From JAMQPK01 sp963761975 (GTDB lineage Bacteria; Acidobacteriota; Vicinamibacteria; Vicinamibacterales; JAMQPK01), in assembly GCA_963761975.1 (NCBI GenBank), contig CAVXIR010000004.1, forward strand, positions 1,798,001 to 1,862,000: a DNA stretch of 64,000 nt. The letters run 5' to 3'. Positions 25,416 through 35,369 of the stretch are shown here, in pieces (within the stretch, counting starts at the first letter, position 1; each line of letters starts with the position of its first letter). The notes beneath the pieces are model-generated. The model was not told the origin of the DNA. It ran no database searches and saw only the letters and a program-made list of their open reading frames with translations. A program made the translations under genes and the position numbers.

Positions 25416-28400
25416 TCTTCCCGGGTTGCGGGCGCGTCGCGCTCCGCTCCTTGCGCTTCGCCAACCGGGCCCAATCGCACCGCGGCGCTCGCAACCTTCG
25501 CGGCTTCTTTCAAGGCCCGCTTATTGGACAGGTACGGAATGATGCGCTCGAGGACGGCCGGCAACTCGCGACAGGGAACATCCTCGAGAAGCTTCGTGCC
25601 GCCTTTCGCGTCAGGACCCGATCGCCCGCCCACGAACACGTCGACGGCATCAACCACCTCGTTGCCGATTTTCACGTTCTTGCCAAGCAGCCCGATGTCG
25701 GCCGTAGAGTGGTTCCCACACCCCGCCGGACATCCTGACCAGTGCATCGTGAGAAGCTTCCTGCCTGTTCCCACGCTCTTTTCGAGTTGGCGCGCGGTCG
25801 CGAGCGCGAGCTCCTTGGTTTCGATCAACGCCATGTGGCAATAGTCGATGCCGGTACAGCTCACGAGACCGCGCATCATTCCGGACGGATCGTGCGGAAG
25901 CTCCGCGGCAATTGGCTCTGCGAGGAATTGTGTCAATTTCGATTCTGAGATGTTTGGGACGATGAGATTCTGCCCGGTAGTAATGCGAATGTCCCCCGTA
26001 CCATAGAGATCGGCGACACGAGCCACGTCGAAGAGCTGCTGAGAAGTGATTCGACCCACCGGCACGCTGAGGCCGACCGAGTGCAGGCCGGGCTGTCTCT
26101 GAACCGAGATGCCGAGATGGTCGGCATGTCGTGCGGTGCGGACGTCCCGGCCTGCCGTCATCAACCGATGCCCGACGCGACGTTCCAGCTCCTGTCGGAA
26201 TCGTGCGACGCCCCATCCGTCGATGAGAAATGCGAGCCGCGCCCGATTGCGCGCGCGGCGCGATCCGTAGTCGCGGAAGAGCAGCGTGATATGACTGCAC
26301 AGAGACGCCGCCACTTCCGGACGCACGAACACCCCAAGGGGCGAGGCGAGCCGAAGACCGCCGGAGCCGACCTTACCGCCCACCGAGACGTTGAATCCCT
26401 TGATCTCCTCGCCATCGACAATCTTGATCGCCGGTGTCAGGGCGACGTCCTGTGTTTCCGAGTGAGTGCAGCTCGCCGTGCAGGCGGTGATAGCGACGTT
26501 GAATTTCCTCGGCAGGTTCGTGAAGGCCTTGTTCTTGAGAAAGGCATTCGTAAACTCGCGAACCACTGGAGACGCGTCGAACAGCTCGTCGGCGCCGATT
26601 CCTGCGACCGGACATCCGACGACGTTGCGGATGTTGTCCATGCCGGTCTGCAGCGACAGCAGCTCGACTGCCGTTAGACGCTGCCAGATGTGCGGGACGT
26701 CGCCGATTGTGAACCCGCGCAACTGGATCTGCTGCCGTGTCGTGATATCGACAAACCCAGTGCCATATTCGCGACTCAGCTCACCGATGGCTCTCAGTTG
26801 CTCGGCGTTCGTGATGCCGTTCGACATGCGGATGCGCATCATGAACCGGCCTGGAGTCTGACGCCGGACGAACACTCCGAGCCATTTCAGCCGCTCACGA
26901 TCGCTGTCGCCGATGCTTTCCCACCCGTCGCGAGCGAACGTCTGCAGGTCGTCCGCGACGTCGAGGCCATCTTTCTCCAGTTTGATTTTCTCGATCCTGT
27001 TGGGTTCCGGAGGCCGGGTTCCAAGTTCGGGGTTCCGAGTTCCGGGTTCGACGCGTTCACAGGCAAGCGCAACAATTGCTTCGACTTCGGGCCGGCACGA
27101 GCCGCAGCCGGTCGAAGCGCGCGTGGCATCACAGACAGCGCGGACGCTGCGCGCACCCTGCAGCACGGCTTCGATGATTTGCGCCTTCGACACGTTGTTG
27201 CAGTCGCACACCCGCGCGTCATCCGGCATCGATTCGGGTTGTCGAGCTCTTACCGCATCGACCGCGATGGTCGAAAAGAGGATTTCAGAGCGATTCTCCG
27301 AGACAGCCGAGCCGGCCGCGAACGTCTGCAGCAGCGAAGGGACGACCGCGGCATCTCCAAGAACGATGGCGCCAGCGAGGCGATCGTTCCGGACAATCAA
27401 CTTCTTGTAGATGCCCCGCGACGGCTCGCTGTAGCTGACGACTTCGTCCCCTTCGGCAGGATCCTTCTCGCCCATGACGGCGAGGTCGATGCCCATTACC
27501 TTCAGCTTCGTCCACACCTTCGAACCGGTGTAGACGGCATCGGGATTCCGGCCGCTGAGCCGATCGGCCAGTTGCGCGGTTTGCTCCCACAGCGGCGCGA
27601 CGAGACCATACACCTTGCCACGATGCTCCGCACATTCGCCTACCGCATATACGTTGGGCGCACACGCCAGATCGTCCCCGACGATGATGCCCCGCCCGAC
27701 GTCGAGGCCGGCATCAACGGCAAGCGACACGTTCGGACGGATTCCTGCCGCAATCACGACGAGGTCACAGTCGAGTCGCGATCCGTCGGCGAACTGGAGG
27801 CCCTCTACGTGGCCATTGCCGAGAACGGCGGATGTGCGCGCAGCAAGGTGCGTGTGCAGGCCCATGCGCTCGAACTGACCGCACAGCACAGCTCCCGCCG
27901 GTGCGTCAATCTGCGCCTCCATCAGGTGAGGCATCAGGTGCACGACGTGCGTCTCCAGGCCCCAGTGCAACAGCCCGCGGGCCGCCTCGAGCCCAAGCAA
28001 TCCACCGCCGATGACCGCGGCGCGCTTCGCGTTGGCGGCAACACGCATGATGCGGTGGCAATCGTCCAGAGTCCGAAACACGAACACGCCGTCCTTGAAG
28101 CGCCCATCCTGATTCCGGACGTTCGTGATGGGTGGAATCACCGGGGAGCTGCCGGTCGCAATGACGAGTGCGTCGTACGATTCGGATGATCCCGCTGCTG
28201 CGTGCACTGCGCCGCGCTGGAGATCGATCTTCTCGACAGGCCGGCCGGCGTGGAGCGTGATTCCGTTGGCGGTGTACCACGATGTCGGATTGATAAAGAT
28301 GTCGTCCGGCTTGTGGCTGCCCGACAGCACACTGGAAAGAAGAATCCTGTTGTAGTTGCCACACGGCTCGTCGCCGAAGACGATCATCTCGAAACGTTCG

Positions 28401-28480
28401 CGGCCACCGCGCTTGATGAGGTCCTCGAGCAGGCGGGCGCCGGCCATGCCGTTGCCGATGACCACGAGCCGCTTACGCAT
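25388..28480 (-). CDS. Fused NAD(P)H nitrite reductase: NirB-type flavoprotein plus NirA-type siroheme domain
   Basis: 1030 residues. Residues 1-410 are a pyridine-nucleotide FAD oxidoreductase (VVIGNGMAGARLLED, LVIATGSSP, AAVIGGGLLGLEAARGL, VYAVGECAEHRGK). At about 420-465 lies a BFD-type [2Fe-2S] module (CDCNN, then CGSCRPEV). From about 500 is a sulfite/nitrite reductase domain with FVDITTRQQIQLRGF, GCPVAG, NVAITACTASCTHSE, the siroheme/[4Fe-4S] cysteines CTGIDYC near 873 and SGCPAGCGN near 916. Nitrite would be reduced to ammonium in the cytoplasm using NAD(P)H. The linker at about 477-493 (PGTRNPELGTRPPEPN) is encoded by an array. It overlaps the nitrate reductase stop by 8 nt and HemD by 28 nt, so one coupled operon. 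Confidence 0.9.
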   Translation of the reverse strand: MRKRLVVIGNGMAGARLLEDLIKRGGRERFEMIVFGDEPCGNYNRILLSSVLSGSHKPDDIFINPTSWYTANGITLHAGRPVEKIDLQRGAVHAAAGSSESYDALVIATGSSPVIPPITNVRNQDGRFKDGVFVFRTLDDCHRIMRVAANAKRAAVIGGGLLGLEAARGLLHWGLETHVVHLMPHLMEAQIDAPAGAVLCGQFERMGLHTHLAARTSAVLGNGHVEGLQFADGSRLDCDLVVIAAGIRPNVSLAVDAGLDVGRGIIVGDDLACAPNVYAVGECAEHRGKVYGLVAPLWEQTAQLADRLSGRNPDAVYTGSKVWTKLKVMGIDLAVMGEKDPAEGDEVVSYSEPSRGIYKKLIVRNDRLAGAIVLGDAAVVPSLLQTFAAGSAVSENRSEILFSTIAVDAVRARQPESMPDDARVCDCNNVSKAQIIEAVLQGARSVRAVCDATRASTGCGSCRPEVEAIVALACERVEPGTRNPELGTRPPEPNRIEKIKLEKDGLDVADDLQTFARDGWESIGDSDRERLKWLGVFVRRQTPGRFMMRIRMSNGITNAEQLRAIGELSREYGTGFVDITTRQQIQLRGFTIGDVPHIWQRLTAVELLSLQTGMDNIRNVVGCPVAGIGADELFDASPVVREFTNAFLKNKAFTNLPRKFNVAITACTASCTHSETQDVALTPAIKIVDGEEIKGFNVSVGGKVGSGGLRLASPLGVFVRPEVAASLCSHITLLFRDYGSRRARNRARLAFLIDGWGVARFRQELERRVGHRLMTAGRDVRTARHADHLGISVQRQPGLHSVGLSVPVGRITSQQLFDVARVADLYGTGDIRITTGQNLIVPNISESKLTQFLAEPIAAELPHDPSGMMRGLVSCTGIDYCHMALIETKELALATARQLEKSVGTGRKLLTMHWSGCPAGCGNHSTADIGLLGKNVKIGNEVVDAVDVFVGGRSGPDAKGGTKLLEDVPCRELPAVLERIIPYLSNKRALKEAAKVASAAVRLGPVGEAQGAERDAPATREEWRRQDLTR
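27002..27052. repeat. Array A10: GGGTTCCGA units inside the nitrite reductase linker
   Basis: GGGTTCCGG, GGGTTCCAA, GGGGTTCCG and GGGTTCG units are repeated on the plus strand and translated on the minus strand as a Pro/Gly/Asn-rich linker between the BFD and siroheme domains. The unit resembles A9 and the arms around the four-helix gene. Confidence 0.7.
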
Positions 28481-30557
28481 CCGGCTTCTCGATTTGACCG
28501 GCGCACACCTTGAACTGCGGCATCCGGCTCACCGGATCGAGCGCGTCGTGCGTGAGACGGTTGGCCGAACGCTCTCCCGGCCAGTGAAACGGCACAAACA
28601 CCGTGTCGGGCCTGATGTCGTGGGTGATTCGCGCCTTGAAAAGGGCCGAGCCTCTTCGGGTCCGAACGACAATTCTCTCGCCGTCGGCGATGCCGTACCG
28701 GCTGGCCAGCTGCGGGTGAATCTCTGCTGCCGGTTCCGGCGCCAGATCGACGAGCTGTGGAATTCGCCGCGTCTGCGTCCCCGACTGGTACTGAGTGAGC
28801 GTGCGCCCTGTCGTCACATGCCACGGAAAACTGTCGTCGGTCTCTTCAATCGCTGGATCTTGTTCTACGGGATGAAATCGCGCCTTGCCGTTCGCCGTCG
28901 GAAAGGTCTCGGCGAACAGTCGCGGAGTTCCCGCACGAGCGTCGTCGGTGCAAGGCCAGAACACGCCGTTTTCGGCGTCGATGCGTTCGTAGGTGATACC
29001 CGAATAATCGGCGCTCCCACCACGCGTTGCGCGGCGCAGCTCGTCGAACACATCACGTGCACTCCCATAGGAAAACAATGCGCGTTTCCCGAGCCTGGCG
29101 GCCAGCGCGCACAGGATATCGATGTCGTTGCGCACCTCTCCTGGCGGATGCATGGCTCTGAGACGCCGAATGACGCGCCCTTCGAGGTTTGTCATGGTGC
29201 CGTCCTCCTCGGCCCATTGCGCCGAAGGCAGCACGACATCAGCAAGCTCTGCCGACTCGGAGACAAAGAAATCGGCAACGACAAAGAAGTCGAGTTGTTG
29301 AAGGCGATCGATGACATGGCGCGCGTTCGGCGCAGACACAACCGGATTGGAACCCATGACAAACAATGCGCGTATTCCGTCGGGTTCCCCCGCCGAATCG
29401 AGCAGCTCATACGCAGATTTGCCGGCAGTCGGGAGATCGGATTCGGACACGTCCCATGTGGCCGCGATGTGCCGGCGGGCCGCTGGATCGTGAATGGAGC
29501 GATATCCCGGCAACTGATCGGCCTTCTGCCCATGCTCGCGGCCGCCCTGTCCGTTTCCCTGTCCGGTCAACGTCCCAAAACCGCTGAACGGTCGTCCGAC
29601 TTTCCCGAGCGCCAACGCCAGATTGATGAACGCGAGCACGTTGTGCACGCCTGTCGCATGCTGCTCGGCGCCCCTCGCCGTCAAGACCATCACAGTGTGT
29701 GCGCTCCCAAGCAGCCGCGCCGCCTCCGTCAGCTCGTGCTGCGGCACACCCGTTATCATTTCCACCCGCTCAGGCCAGTAGGACGCCGCCAGCCGTCTCA
29801 CCTCCTCAAAACCTTCGGTGCGGTCGCGGATGTAGTCGGCGTCAATCTGCGACTCGCGAATGACGAGGTGTAGGAGACCATTCGCAAGCGCCGCATCAGT
29901 ACCCGGCCGCAAACGCAGATGCAGCTTCGCCCACTGAGCCGTTGACGATCGCCGGGGGTCTGCGACGATCAGCACGCCGCCATTGCGCTGCTGGGCCTCG
30001 AAATACCTCATGACGGGCGGCATCGTCTCGGCCGGATTGGCCCCGACGAGAAGAACGGCCTCTGCTCGCGGAATGTCTTCCAGCGGAAACGGCAGGCCGC
30101 GATCGATGCCGAGGGCGCGCGAGGCAGCCGCGGCCGCGGACGACATGCAGAATCGCCCGTTGTAATCGATATTGGCTGTTCCGACCGCCACTCGCGCGAA
30201 CTTGCCAAGCAGATAGGCCTTTTCGTTGGTCAGCGATCCGCCGCCGAAAACACCAATCGCATCGCGTCCGTATGTATCGCGGGTGCGGCGAAAAGCCGAA
30301 GCCACCCGCTCGAGCGCTTCATCCCATTCGACTGGCGCCAGCCGATCGTTCGCGTCGCGCGCAAGTGGCGTGAGAAGTCGCTCGGGATGACGCAACGTGT
30401 CGGCTGCCGACCAGCCTTTCGCGCAGAGGCCGCCTTCATTCACGGGAAACTTCGGATTGCCCGTGATTGCTGTTCTGCCGTCGACGGCACTGATATGCAT
30501 GCCGCACTGGAGCGCGCAGTACGGACAGTGAGTCGCAGCGGCGTGAGGTGATTCCAT
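28473..30557 (-). CDS. nasA: Molybdopterin oxidoreductase, assimilatory nitrate reductase type
   Basis: 694 residues from the ATG at 30557. An N-terminal [4Fe-4S] site, THCPYCALQCGMH with Cys11, 14 and 18 plus Cys45 in NEGGLCAKGW, is followed by bis-MGD domains: GVFGGGSLTNEKAYLLGKFA, NGRFCMSSAAAA (the Cys-containing Mo-pocket segment), VLLVGANPAETMPPVMRYFE, GVLIVADPRRS, GFGTLTGQGNGQGGREHGQK, LPSAQWAEEDGTMTNLEGRV, WHVTTGRTLTQYQSGTQTRR. Nitrate to nitrite in the cytoplasm. It lacks the C-terminal BFD domain of many NasA proteins; the BFD is in the downstream nitrite reductase instead. The frame is open to 30671, but that extension is array A9. Operon order is nitrate reductase, nitrite reductase, hemD. 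Confidence 0.92.
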   Translation of the reverse strand: MESPHAAATHCPYCALQCGMHISAVDGRTAITGNPKFPVNEGGLCAKGWSAADTLRHPERLLTPLARDANDRLAPVEWDEALERVASAFRRTRDTYGRDAIGVFGGGSLTNEKAYLLGKFARVAVGTANIDYNGRFCMSSAAAAASRALGIDRGLPFPLEDIPRAEAVLLVGANPAETMPPVMRYFEAQQRNGGVLIVADPRRSSTAQWAKLHLRLRPGTDAALANGLLHLVIRESQIDADYIRDRTEGFEEVRRLAASYWPERVEMITGVPQHELTEAARLLGSAHTVMVLTARGAEQHATGVHNVLAFINLALALGKVGRPFSGFGTLTGQGNGQGGREHGQKADQLPGYRSIHDPAARRHIAATWDVSESDLPTAGKSAYELLDSAGEPDGIRALFVMGSNPVVSAPNARHVIDRLQQLDFFVVADFFVSESAELADVVLPSAQWAEEDGTMTNLEGRVIRRLRAMHPPGEVRNDIDILCALAARLGKRALFSYGSARDVFDELRRATRGGSADYSGITYERIDAENGVFWPCTDDARAGTPRLFAETFPTANGKARFHPVEQDPAIEETDDSFPWHVTTGRTLTQYQSGTQTRRIPQLVDLAPEPAAEIHPQLASRYGIADGERIVVRTRRGSALFKARITHDIRPDTVFVPFHWPGERSANRLTHDALDPVSRMPQFKVCAGQIEKPDA

Positions 30558-30605
30558 GTCGTCGCTTGCCGAAGAGCAAGGACCATGCCTCCGATGCATG
30601 ATGTG

Positions 30606-30693
30606 GTTCTTGGTTCCGGGTTCTGCGATTCTGCGTTCAGGTTTTGGGTTCGCGGTTCTTGAACCCAGCACCCAGCACCTAGCACCGAGAACC
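30606..30693. repeat. Array A9: GGTTC-type inverted arms
   Basis: The left arm TTCTTGGTTCCGGGTTCTGC onward to about 30660 is opposed by GAACCCAGCACCCAGCACC and further units to 30693. It lies in the leader of the nitrate reductase gene, between its start and the divergent promoter region. Confidence 0.72.
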
Positions 30694-30956
30694 GCTGATC
30701 TTCACGAATGTCGGTTCGCAATCGACTGATGAACAAAATTGCCGATGATTCCGTCTTCGTACGGCAACTCGGTCACGCGACGCTTCAATTCCGAAACAAC
30801 GAATGGACAAATTCGTTGGAGTACAAATCTCGTATGAACATTTCCGTCGCAACCGCGACCTAATCCCAAATCCCCAATCAACAGTGCCTGAAGCATGTTT
30901 TGGCAGGTATTTCAGCGAAAACGTGTGTGGCATTGCTGTTGCTCAACACCCGGTGC
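30694..30956. other. Divergent intergenic region, nitrate genes
   Basis: Together with A9 this makes about 400 nt between the nasA start (30557) and the porin start (30957). It is visibly more AT-rich than its surroundings (ATGAACAAAATTGCCGATG, CGAATGGACAAATTCG) and is the natural place for promoters and nitrogen-responsive control of both operons. No operator could be assigned with confidence. A minus-strand open frame ending near 30702 (ELPYEDGIIGNFVHQSIAN) is not recognised. Confidence 0.5.
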
Positions 30957-32305
30957 ATGAGAATGACTACGGTGTTGGTCGCTTCCGTGCTCGTTGCGTG
31001 CATCATCGAAGTTGCCGCCCAGCCTCAGGCACCTCCGACACAGACGTTGCCGCCGGCTCCAACCGCGTTTGCAAATGTGCAACTGCCGTCCTGGGTGCGC
31101 GTCGGCATCGAGCACCGCGGCCGTCTCGAAGGGCCAATCGGCGCCGGCTTCGCCGAAGACCGCGAGGATCTGTACTGGCTCAATCGATTTCGATTTACAG
31201 GAAGGTTCTCGATCAAGCCCTGGCTCTCAGCGGCAATTCAGGCCCAGGACGCACGAGTGGAAGGGCGAAACGGTCCGGTCAGCGGTGCACCGTTCCGCGA
31301 TCAATTCGATCTGCGCCTCGCACATGCCGATCTCGGCAACGTCGAGCGCAGCGGCTTTGCCGTCCGTGCCGGCCGGCAGGAGCTGGCGTTCGGCGATCAA
31401 CGCCTGGTCGGCCACGTGAACTGGCTGAACACGGCGCGATCGTTCGACGCGGTGCGAGGCGTCTTCCGTCACAAGAAAATCCGCATCGACGGCTTTGCGG
31501 CGTCGGTCGTCACACCGTTGGTCGACGAATTCAACACTAGCGGTGCAGGTAATTATTTCTACGGCGCCGATGCGCCGCTCGCGCTACTGCCGTTCGGCGG
31601 AGTCATGGAACCCTATGAATTCGTGAGGAGCACGCGCAATCAACGGTCGGACGCGGGCGCGATGGGCACTCTCGTCTCGTCCACGACTGGAATTCGTCTG
31701 GTCGGAAAACTCACCCCGGCCACCGACTACAACCTCGAAACGGCCATCCAGCGAGGCTCACTCGATACAGACGATATCGCAGCATGGGCCGGACACTGGG
31801 CCGTCGGCCGTTCCATAGCCTTCGGACGTGCGACCTATCGCATCTTCAGTGAGTACAACTATGCGTCCGGCGACGAGACGCCTGGCGACGGACAGCGCGG
31901 CACGTTCGATCAGCTCTATCCGACTCCACACGACAAGTATGGGCTCGCCGATCAGGTCGGGCTGGAAGAACATCCATCACGTGCGGGCGGGCCTTGAATA
32001 CAAACCGCAGCCGAAGCTCTCGTTAGCCGGGGGCTATCACTCGTTCTGGCTCGCGAGCGCACGCGATGCGCTCTACAACGCCGGAGGCACCCCCATCGCG
32101 CGCATCGCGACAGGCGCTCCCGATCGGCATGTCGGACAGGAGCTCGACATGCAGGCGACATTCACGCCCTCCCCGCGCATCCAGCTGCACGGCGGGTACT
32201 CGCACCTCTTCACCGGAGCGTTTCTCAAAGACCGCGACACCCGGAGAGTCATACAGCGGCCCCTACATCATGGTGACGACGATGCTTCTTGGAATGGAGA
32301 GATAG
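30957..32305 (+). CDS. Outer-membrane porin, alginate-export-like (frameshifted)
   Basis: About 448 residues after two repairs. It has a signal peptide (MTTVLVASVLVACIIEVAA), WVRVGIEHRGRLEGPIGAGF, DREDLYWLNRFRFTGRFSIK, FAVRAGRQELAFGDQRLVGH, WLNTARSFDAVRGVF, IFSEYNYASGDETPGDG and a final SGPYIMVTTMLLGMER strand. This is the alginate-export (AlgE-like) barrel family, often placed with anion uptake systems. Position at the head of the nitrate transporter operon, diverging from the nitrate reductase operon, suggests it admits nitrate or another anion. Removing one G near 31962 and one C near 32251 gives a continuous frame. ATG 30957 is favoured; a second ATG lies at 30963. Confidence 0.78.
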
Positions 32306-32307
32306 CC

Positions 32308-33578
32308 ATGACGACGGGGCCAAAGCTTCTCGCCGCGAGTTTCTGAGACAGGCAGCCGGCGCCTCGACGATGGCCGGGCTCATGGCAGGTCTTCCATCTG
32401 GCTGGGCGGGCGGCGTTTACGCAGACGATTCGCCCGAAACGAAGACGATGCGCTTCGGCATGATTGCCCTCACCGATTGCGCACCGATCGTCATCGCCCA
32501 CGAGATCGGGTTTCTTCAAGAAGTTCGGCATCGACTCGGTCGTGTCGAAGGAAGCCTCGTGGGCGGTCATCCGCGACAAGATGAATCTCGGCGAGAACCA
32601 GGGCACGCACATGCTGATCGGCATGCCGCTCGCCTCGACAATGGGGCTGGCAGGATCGCCCGTCAAGCCGATGGTCATTCCATGGCTGCTCAATCGCAAC
32701 GGACAGGCGATCACGCTGAACAACAAGCTGAAACAGGCAGGGGTGAAAGGGACCAAAAGACGTGAAACCGCTCGCCGATCGCGCGAAAGCGGCGGGCGAT
32801 CCGTTGACCTTTGCGATGACGTTTCCGCCCGGCACGCACGCGATGTGGATCCGCGTACTGGCTCGCAGTCGGCGGCATCCATCCCGACAAGGACGTCACG
32901 CTCATCACGATTCCGCCGCCGCAGATGGTGGCCAACATGAAGGTCGACAAGATGGACGGCTTCTGCGTCGGGGAGCCATGGAACGCGCGCGCCATCGCGG
33001 ACGGCATCGGCTTCACCAGCATCACCACGCAGCAGATGTGGCGAGACCATCCGGAAAAGGTGTGTGCGTTTACTGAAGAGTTCGCGACAAAAAACCCGAA
33101 GTCGGTGAAGGCCGCTCTCAAGGCGTTGCATCTGGCGAGTGTCGAGATCGACAAGTCTCGCGAACCGGCCGAAGGTCGCCGAAATCATCTCGCGTCCGAC
33201 CTATATCAACTGTCCCACCCGACATCATTCTCGGCCGGCTGCTCGGCAAGTACGAATATGGAGACGGCCGCAAGGAACAGGATCCGCACTACATGATCTA
33301 CTCGGATCGGAACTGCAACTATCCGCATCCCGCATTTCGCCACGTGGTGGCTCACGCAATTCCGCCGTTGGGGCATGGTCAAAGGCACGCCCGACTATGC
33401 CGGTGTCGTGAAGCGCGTCATGCGGCCCGACATCTATATGGAAGCGATGAAGGAAATCGGCGTCGCTCCCAAGGTCGCTCCGGTGACGAAATGGACGTTA
33501 TGGGATGGCGTCTCGTTCGACGCTGCCAACCCGGAGCAATATGCGAAGTCGTTTCCGATCAACAGCATCTCTGGATAG
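32308..33578 (+). CDS. nrtA: Nitrate/sulfonate ABC transporter substrate-binding protein, Tat-exported (frameshifted)
   Basis: About 420 residues with a twin-arginine leader (SRREFLRQAAGAS) and NrtA/CmpA/SsuA-like segments: ETKTMRFGMIALTDCAPIVI, HEIGF, KFGIDSVVSKEASWAVIRDK, GTHMLIGMPLASTMGLAG, PMVIPWLLNRNGQAITLNN, GDPLTFAMTFPPGTHAMWIR, VANMKVDKMDGFCVGEPWNA, KYEYGDGRKEQDPHYMIYSD and PDYAGVVKRVMRPDIYMEAM. These are closest in pattern to cyanobacterial NrtA and CmpA. It should bind nitrate (or bicarbonate/nitrite) in the periplasm. Single-base insertions near 32510, 32754, 32869, 33155, 33216 and 33333 split the frame. The start is uncertain: the ATG at 32308 needs a two-base correction to join the leader, and a TTG at 32289 is in frame. 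Confidence 0.8.
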
Positions 33579-33591
33579 GGCTGAGAGCCTG

Positions 33592-33649
33592 ATGTCCATC
33601 GACGATCGGCGATCGTCCATCGTCGACGATGGACGATGGACGATGGAGG
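33592..33649. repeat. Array A11: GACGATGG units with short opposed arm
   Basis: GTCCATCGACGATCGGCGATC faces GACGATGGACGATGGACGATG (33622-33646). It lies between nrtA and nrtB and ends at the GGAGGG ribosome-binding site of nrtB. Confidence 0.72.
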
Positions 33650-33654
33650 GACGA

Positions 33655-34424
33655 GTGAATGTGAGAGCCGTTGGGAACTTCGCGCTGCCGTTGGTCGGGA
33701 TCGCATTGGCGGGCCCTTGCGTGGTGGGCGGCGAGCACGACTGTCGCGGATCTCCCGTCACCACTCAAGACATGGGAGGAAAGCAAGCTCTACATCATGG
33801 AGCCCTGGGCGAAGCGAGGGGAAATGGATCAGGGCATCGCACGCCTCGCCTATTACAGCCTTCTGCGCGTCGCGCGCGGGTTTCTGCTCGGCATCGCCAT
33901 CGGCACACCGCTCGGATTCTTGCTCGGCATGTCGATGACCGCACATCGGATGTTCGATCCGGTCATCCAGATACTGAGACCCATCTCGCCGCTGGCGTGG
34001 CTTCCGCTCGGTCTGGTGCTGTTTCAGAAGTCCGAGCCTGCGGCACTTGTTCGCGATAGCCGTTTGTTCCATGTGGCCGACGGTGCTGAATACGATGTCG
34101 GGCGTGAGGGCCATCCCGCAGGACTACTGGAACGTCGCCAAGGTACTGCGCCTTTCACGGCTGACGACATTTACGAAGGTCGTCCTTCCCGCCACACTTC
34201 CGTACATGTTCACCGGGTTCCGGTTGAGCCTCGGCATCGCATGGCTGGTGATCGTCGCAAGCGAGATGCTGACCGGAACGCCCGGTGTCGGTGGATTCCT
34301 GTGGCAGGAGTACAACAGCCTGATCTACTCGCACATCTTGCTTGCGATTCTGACGATCGGCGTCGTGGGATTTCTCCTCGATCGCATGATGGGCGTCGCC
34401 GAAGCGAGGTTGCGGGCGCTGTAA
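33655..34424 (+). CDS. nrtB: ABC transporter permease, NrtB-like (frameshifted)
   Basis: About 255 residues from a GTG at 33655 with GGAGGG just upstream. Membrane segments start FALPLVGIALA...AWWAAST. The BPD-type inner-membrane core contains LLRVARGFLLGIAIGTPLG, LRPISPLAWLPLGLVLF, FAIAVCSMWPTVLNTMSGVR, DYWNVAKVLRLSRLTTFTKV (EAA loop), VLPATLPYMFTGFRLSLGIA and LTGTPGVGGFLWQEYN. This is the NrtB/CmpB/SsuC/TauC permease family. Extra bases near 33713 and 34047 are the only faults. It is expected to dimerise and pair with the two ATPases that follow. Confidence 0.85.
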
Positions 34425-34490
34425 GGCGGGTCCAAAGGACAGGACCCGCCCTACGTAAGTACGTAGGCCAGGTCTTGTTCTGAAGACCCG
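34425..34490. repeat. Intergenic hairpins R2
   Basis: GGCGGGTCC (34425-34433) pairs with GGACCCGCC (34442-34450). A palindromic TACGTAAGTACGTA and GGTCTTGTTCTGAAGACC follow. The first hairpin recurs at 47645-47671. It sits between nrtB and nrtC and may adjust distal expression. Confidence 0.7.
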
Positions 34491-34499
34491 GCATAAACC

Positions 34500-35369
34500 A
34501 TGGCATACATCGAAGCTTCGAATGTCTCGAAATCGTTCCTGTCGGCGGTCGCGCCCTCGCCACGTCCTCGACCGCGTATCGCTTTCCGTCGCGTGCGGCG
34601 AATTCGTCTCGATCGTCGGATTCATGGGATGCGGGAAATCGACCCTGCTCAATATTCTGTCAGGCGTGATTCGACCGGACACAGGGGAGATTCACATCGA
34701 CGGGCGGCCGGTCGCCGGCGTCAGCGAGCGTGCATCGATCGTGTTTCAGAACTACTCGTCTGCTGCCCTGGTTCTCGGCTCTGGAAAACGTACGCCTCGC
34801 CGTCCATGCGGCGAAACCGGAGTGGTCGCGTGCCGAGCAGCGGACGCAGGCGGAGCGCTATCTCGCGCTCGTGGGCCTTGGCAACGCCATGCATCGGCGA
34901 CCGAATCAGCTGTCGGCGAGGATGCGGCAACGGGTGGCCATCGCGCGCGCGTTTGCAACCGATCCCGAAATGCTGTTCCTCGACGAGCCGTTCGGCGCGC
35001 TCGACGCGCTGACCCGCGCGAATCTCCAACAGGAACTGGCGCGCCTTTGCTCGGCCGCTGGCGCGGCGTCACCACGGTGATGATCTCGAACAACCTCGAC
35101 GAAGCGCTGCTGCTGTCGGACCGCATCATCCCGATGACGCGAGGACCCGCGCGCCACGCTGGGCACCCCTGTGACCGTTGAACTGCCGCGTCCCCGCAGC
35201 ATCGAGCAGCTGCTCCACGACGAGGAGGCCATCCGTGCCCGAACGCACGTCGTCGAATCACTCACCGACCATGTGCAGCGCAAACGCCCGCCGGGCGAAA
35301 ACGAAATCGCGAACGGCTGCTCCAGCGGCGGCGTACGTTGGGGCCGACTCGCGCGAGGCCGACGTATGA
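34500..35369 (+). CDS. nrtC: ABC transporter ATP-binding protein, NrtC/D-like 1 (frameshifted)
   Basis: About 285 residues: EFVSIVGFMGCGKSTLLNIL (Walker A), IVFQNYS (Q loop), QLSARMRQRVAIARAFATDP (signature region, LSARM in place of LSGGM), MLFLDEPFGALDALTR (Walker B), VMISNNLDEALLLSDRI (switch region with Asn where His is usual). Single extra bases lie near 34550, 34762, 35062 and 35151. One further insertion around 35300 lets it end ...AYVGADSREADV at a TGA (35367-35369) overlapping the next ATG (ATGA); without that shift it would run into the second ATPase. The weak signature and SNN switch suggest a degenerate ATPase site paired with the second subunit. Confidence 0.8.

Noticed and set aside
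26690..28189. Long plus-strand open frame opposite the nitrite reductase
   Set aside because: Shadow of the conserved minus-strand gene, with biased composition and no domain.
30702..30896. Minus-strand open frame ending ELPYEDGIIGNFVHQSIAN in the nitrate divergent region
   Set aside because: Composition looks less random than other shadows, but no start context and no family recognised, and it would lie over the expected promoters. Left unannotated.
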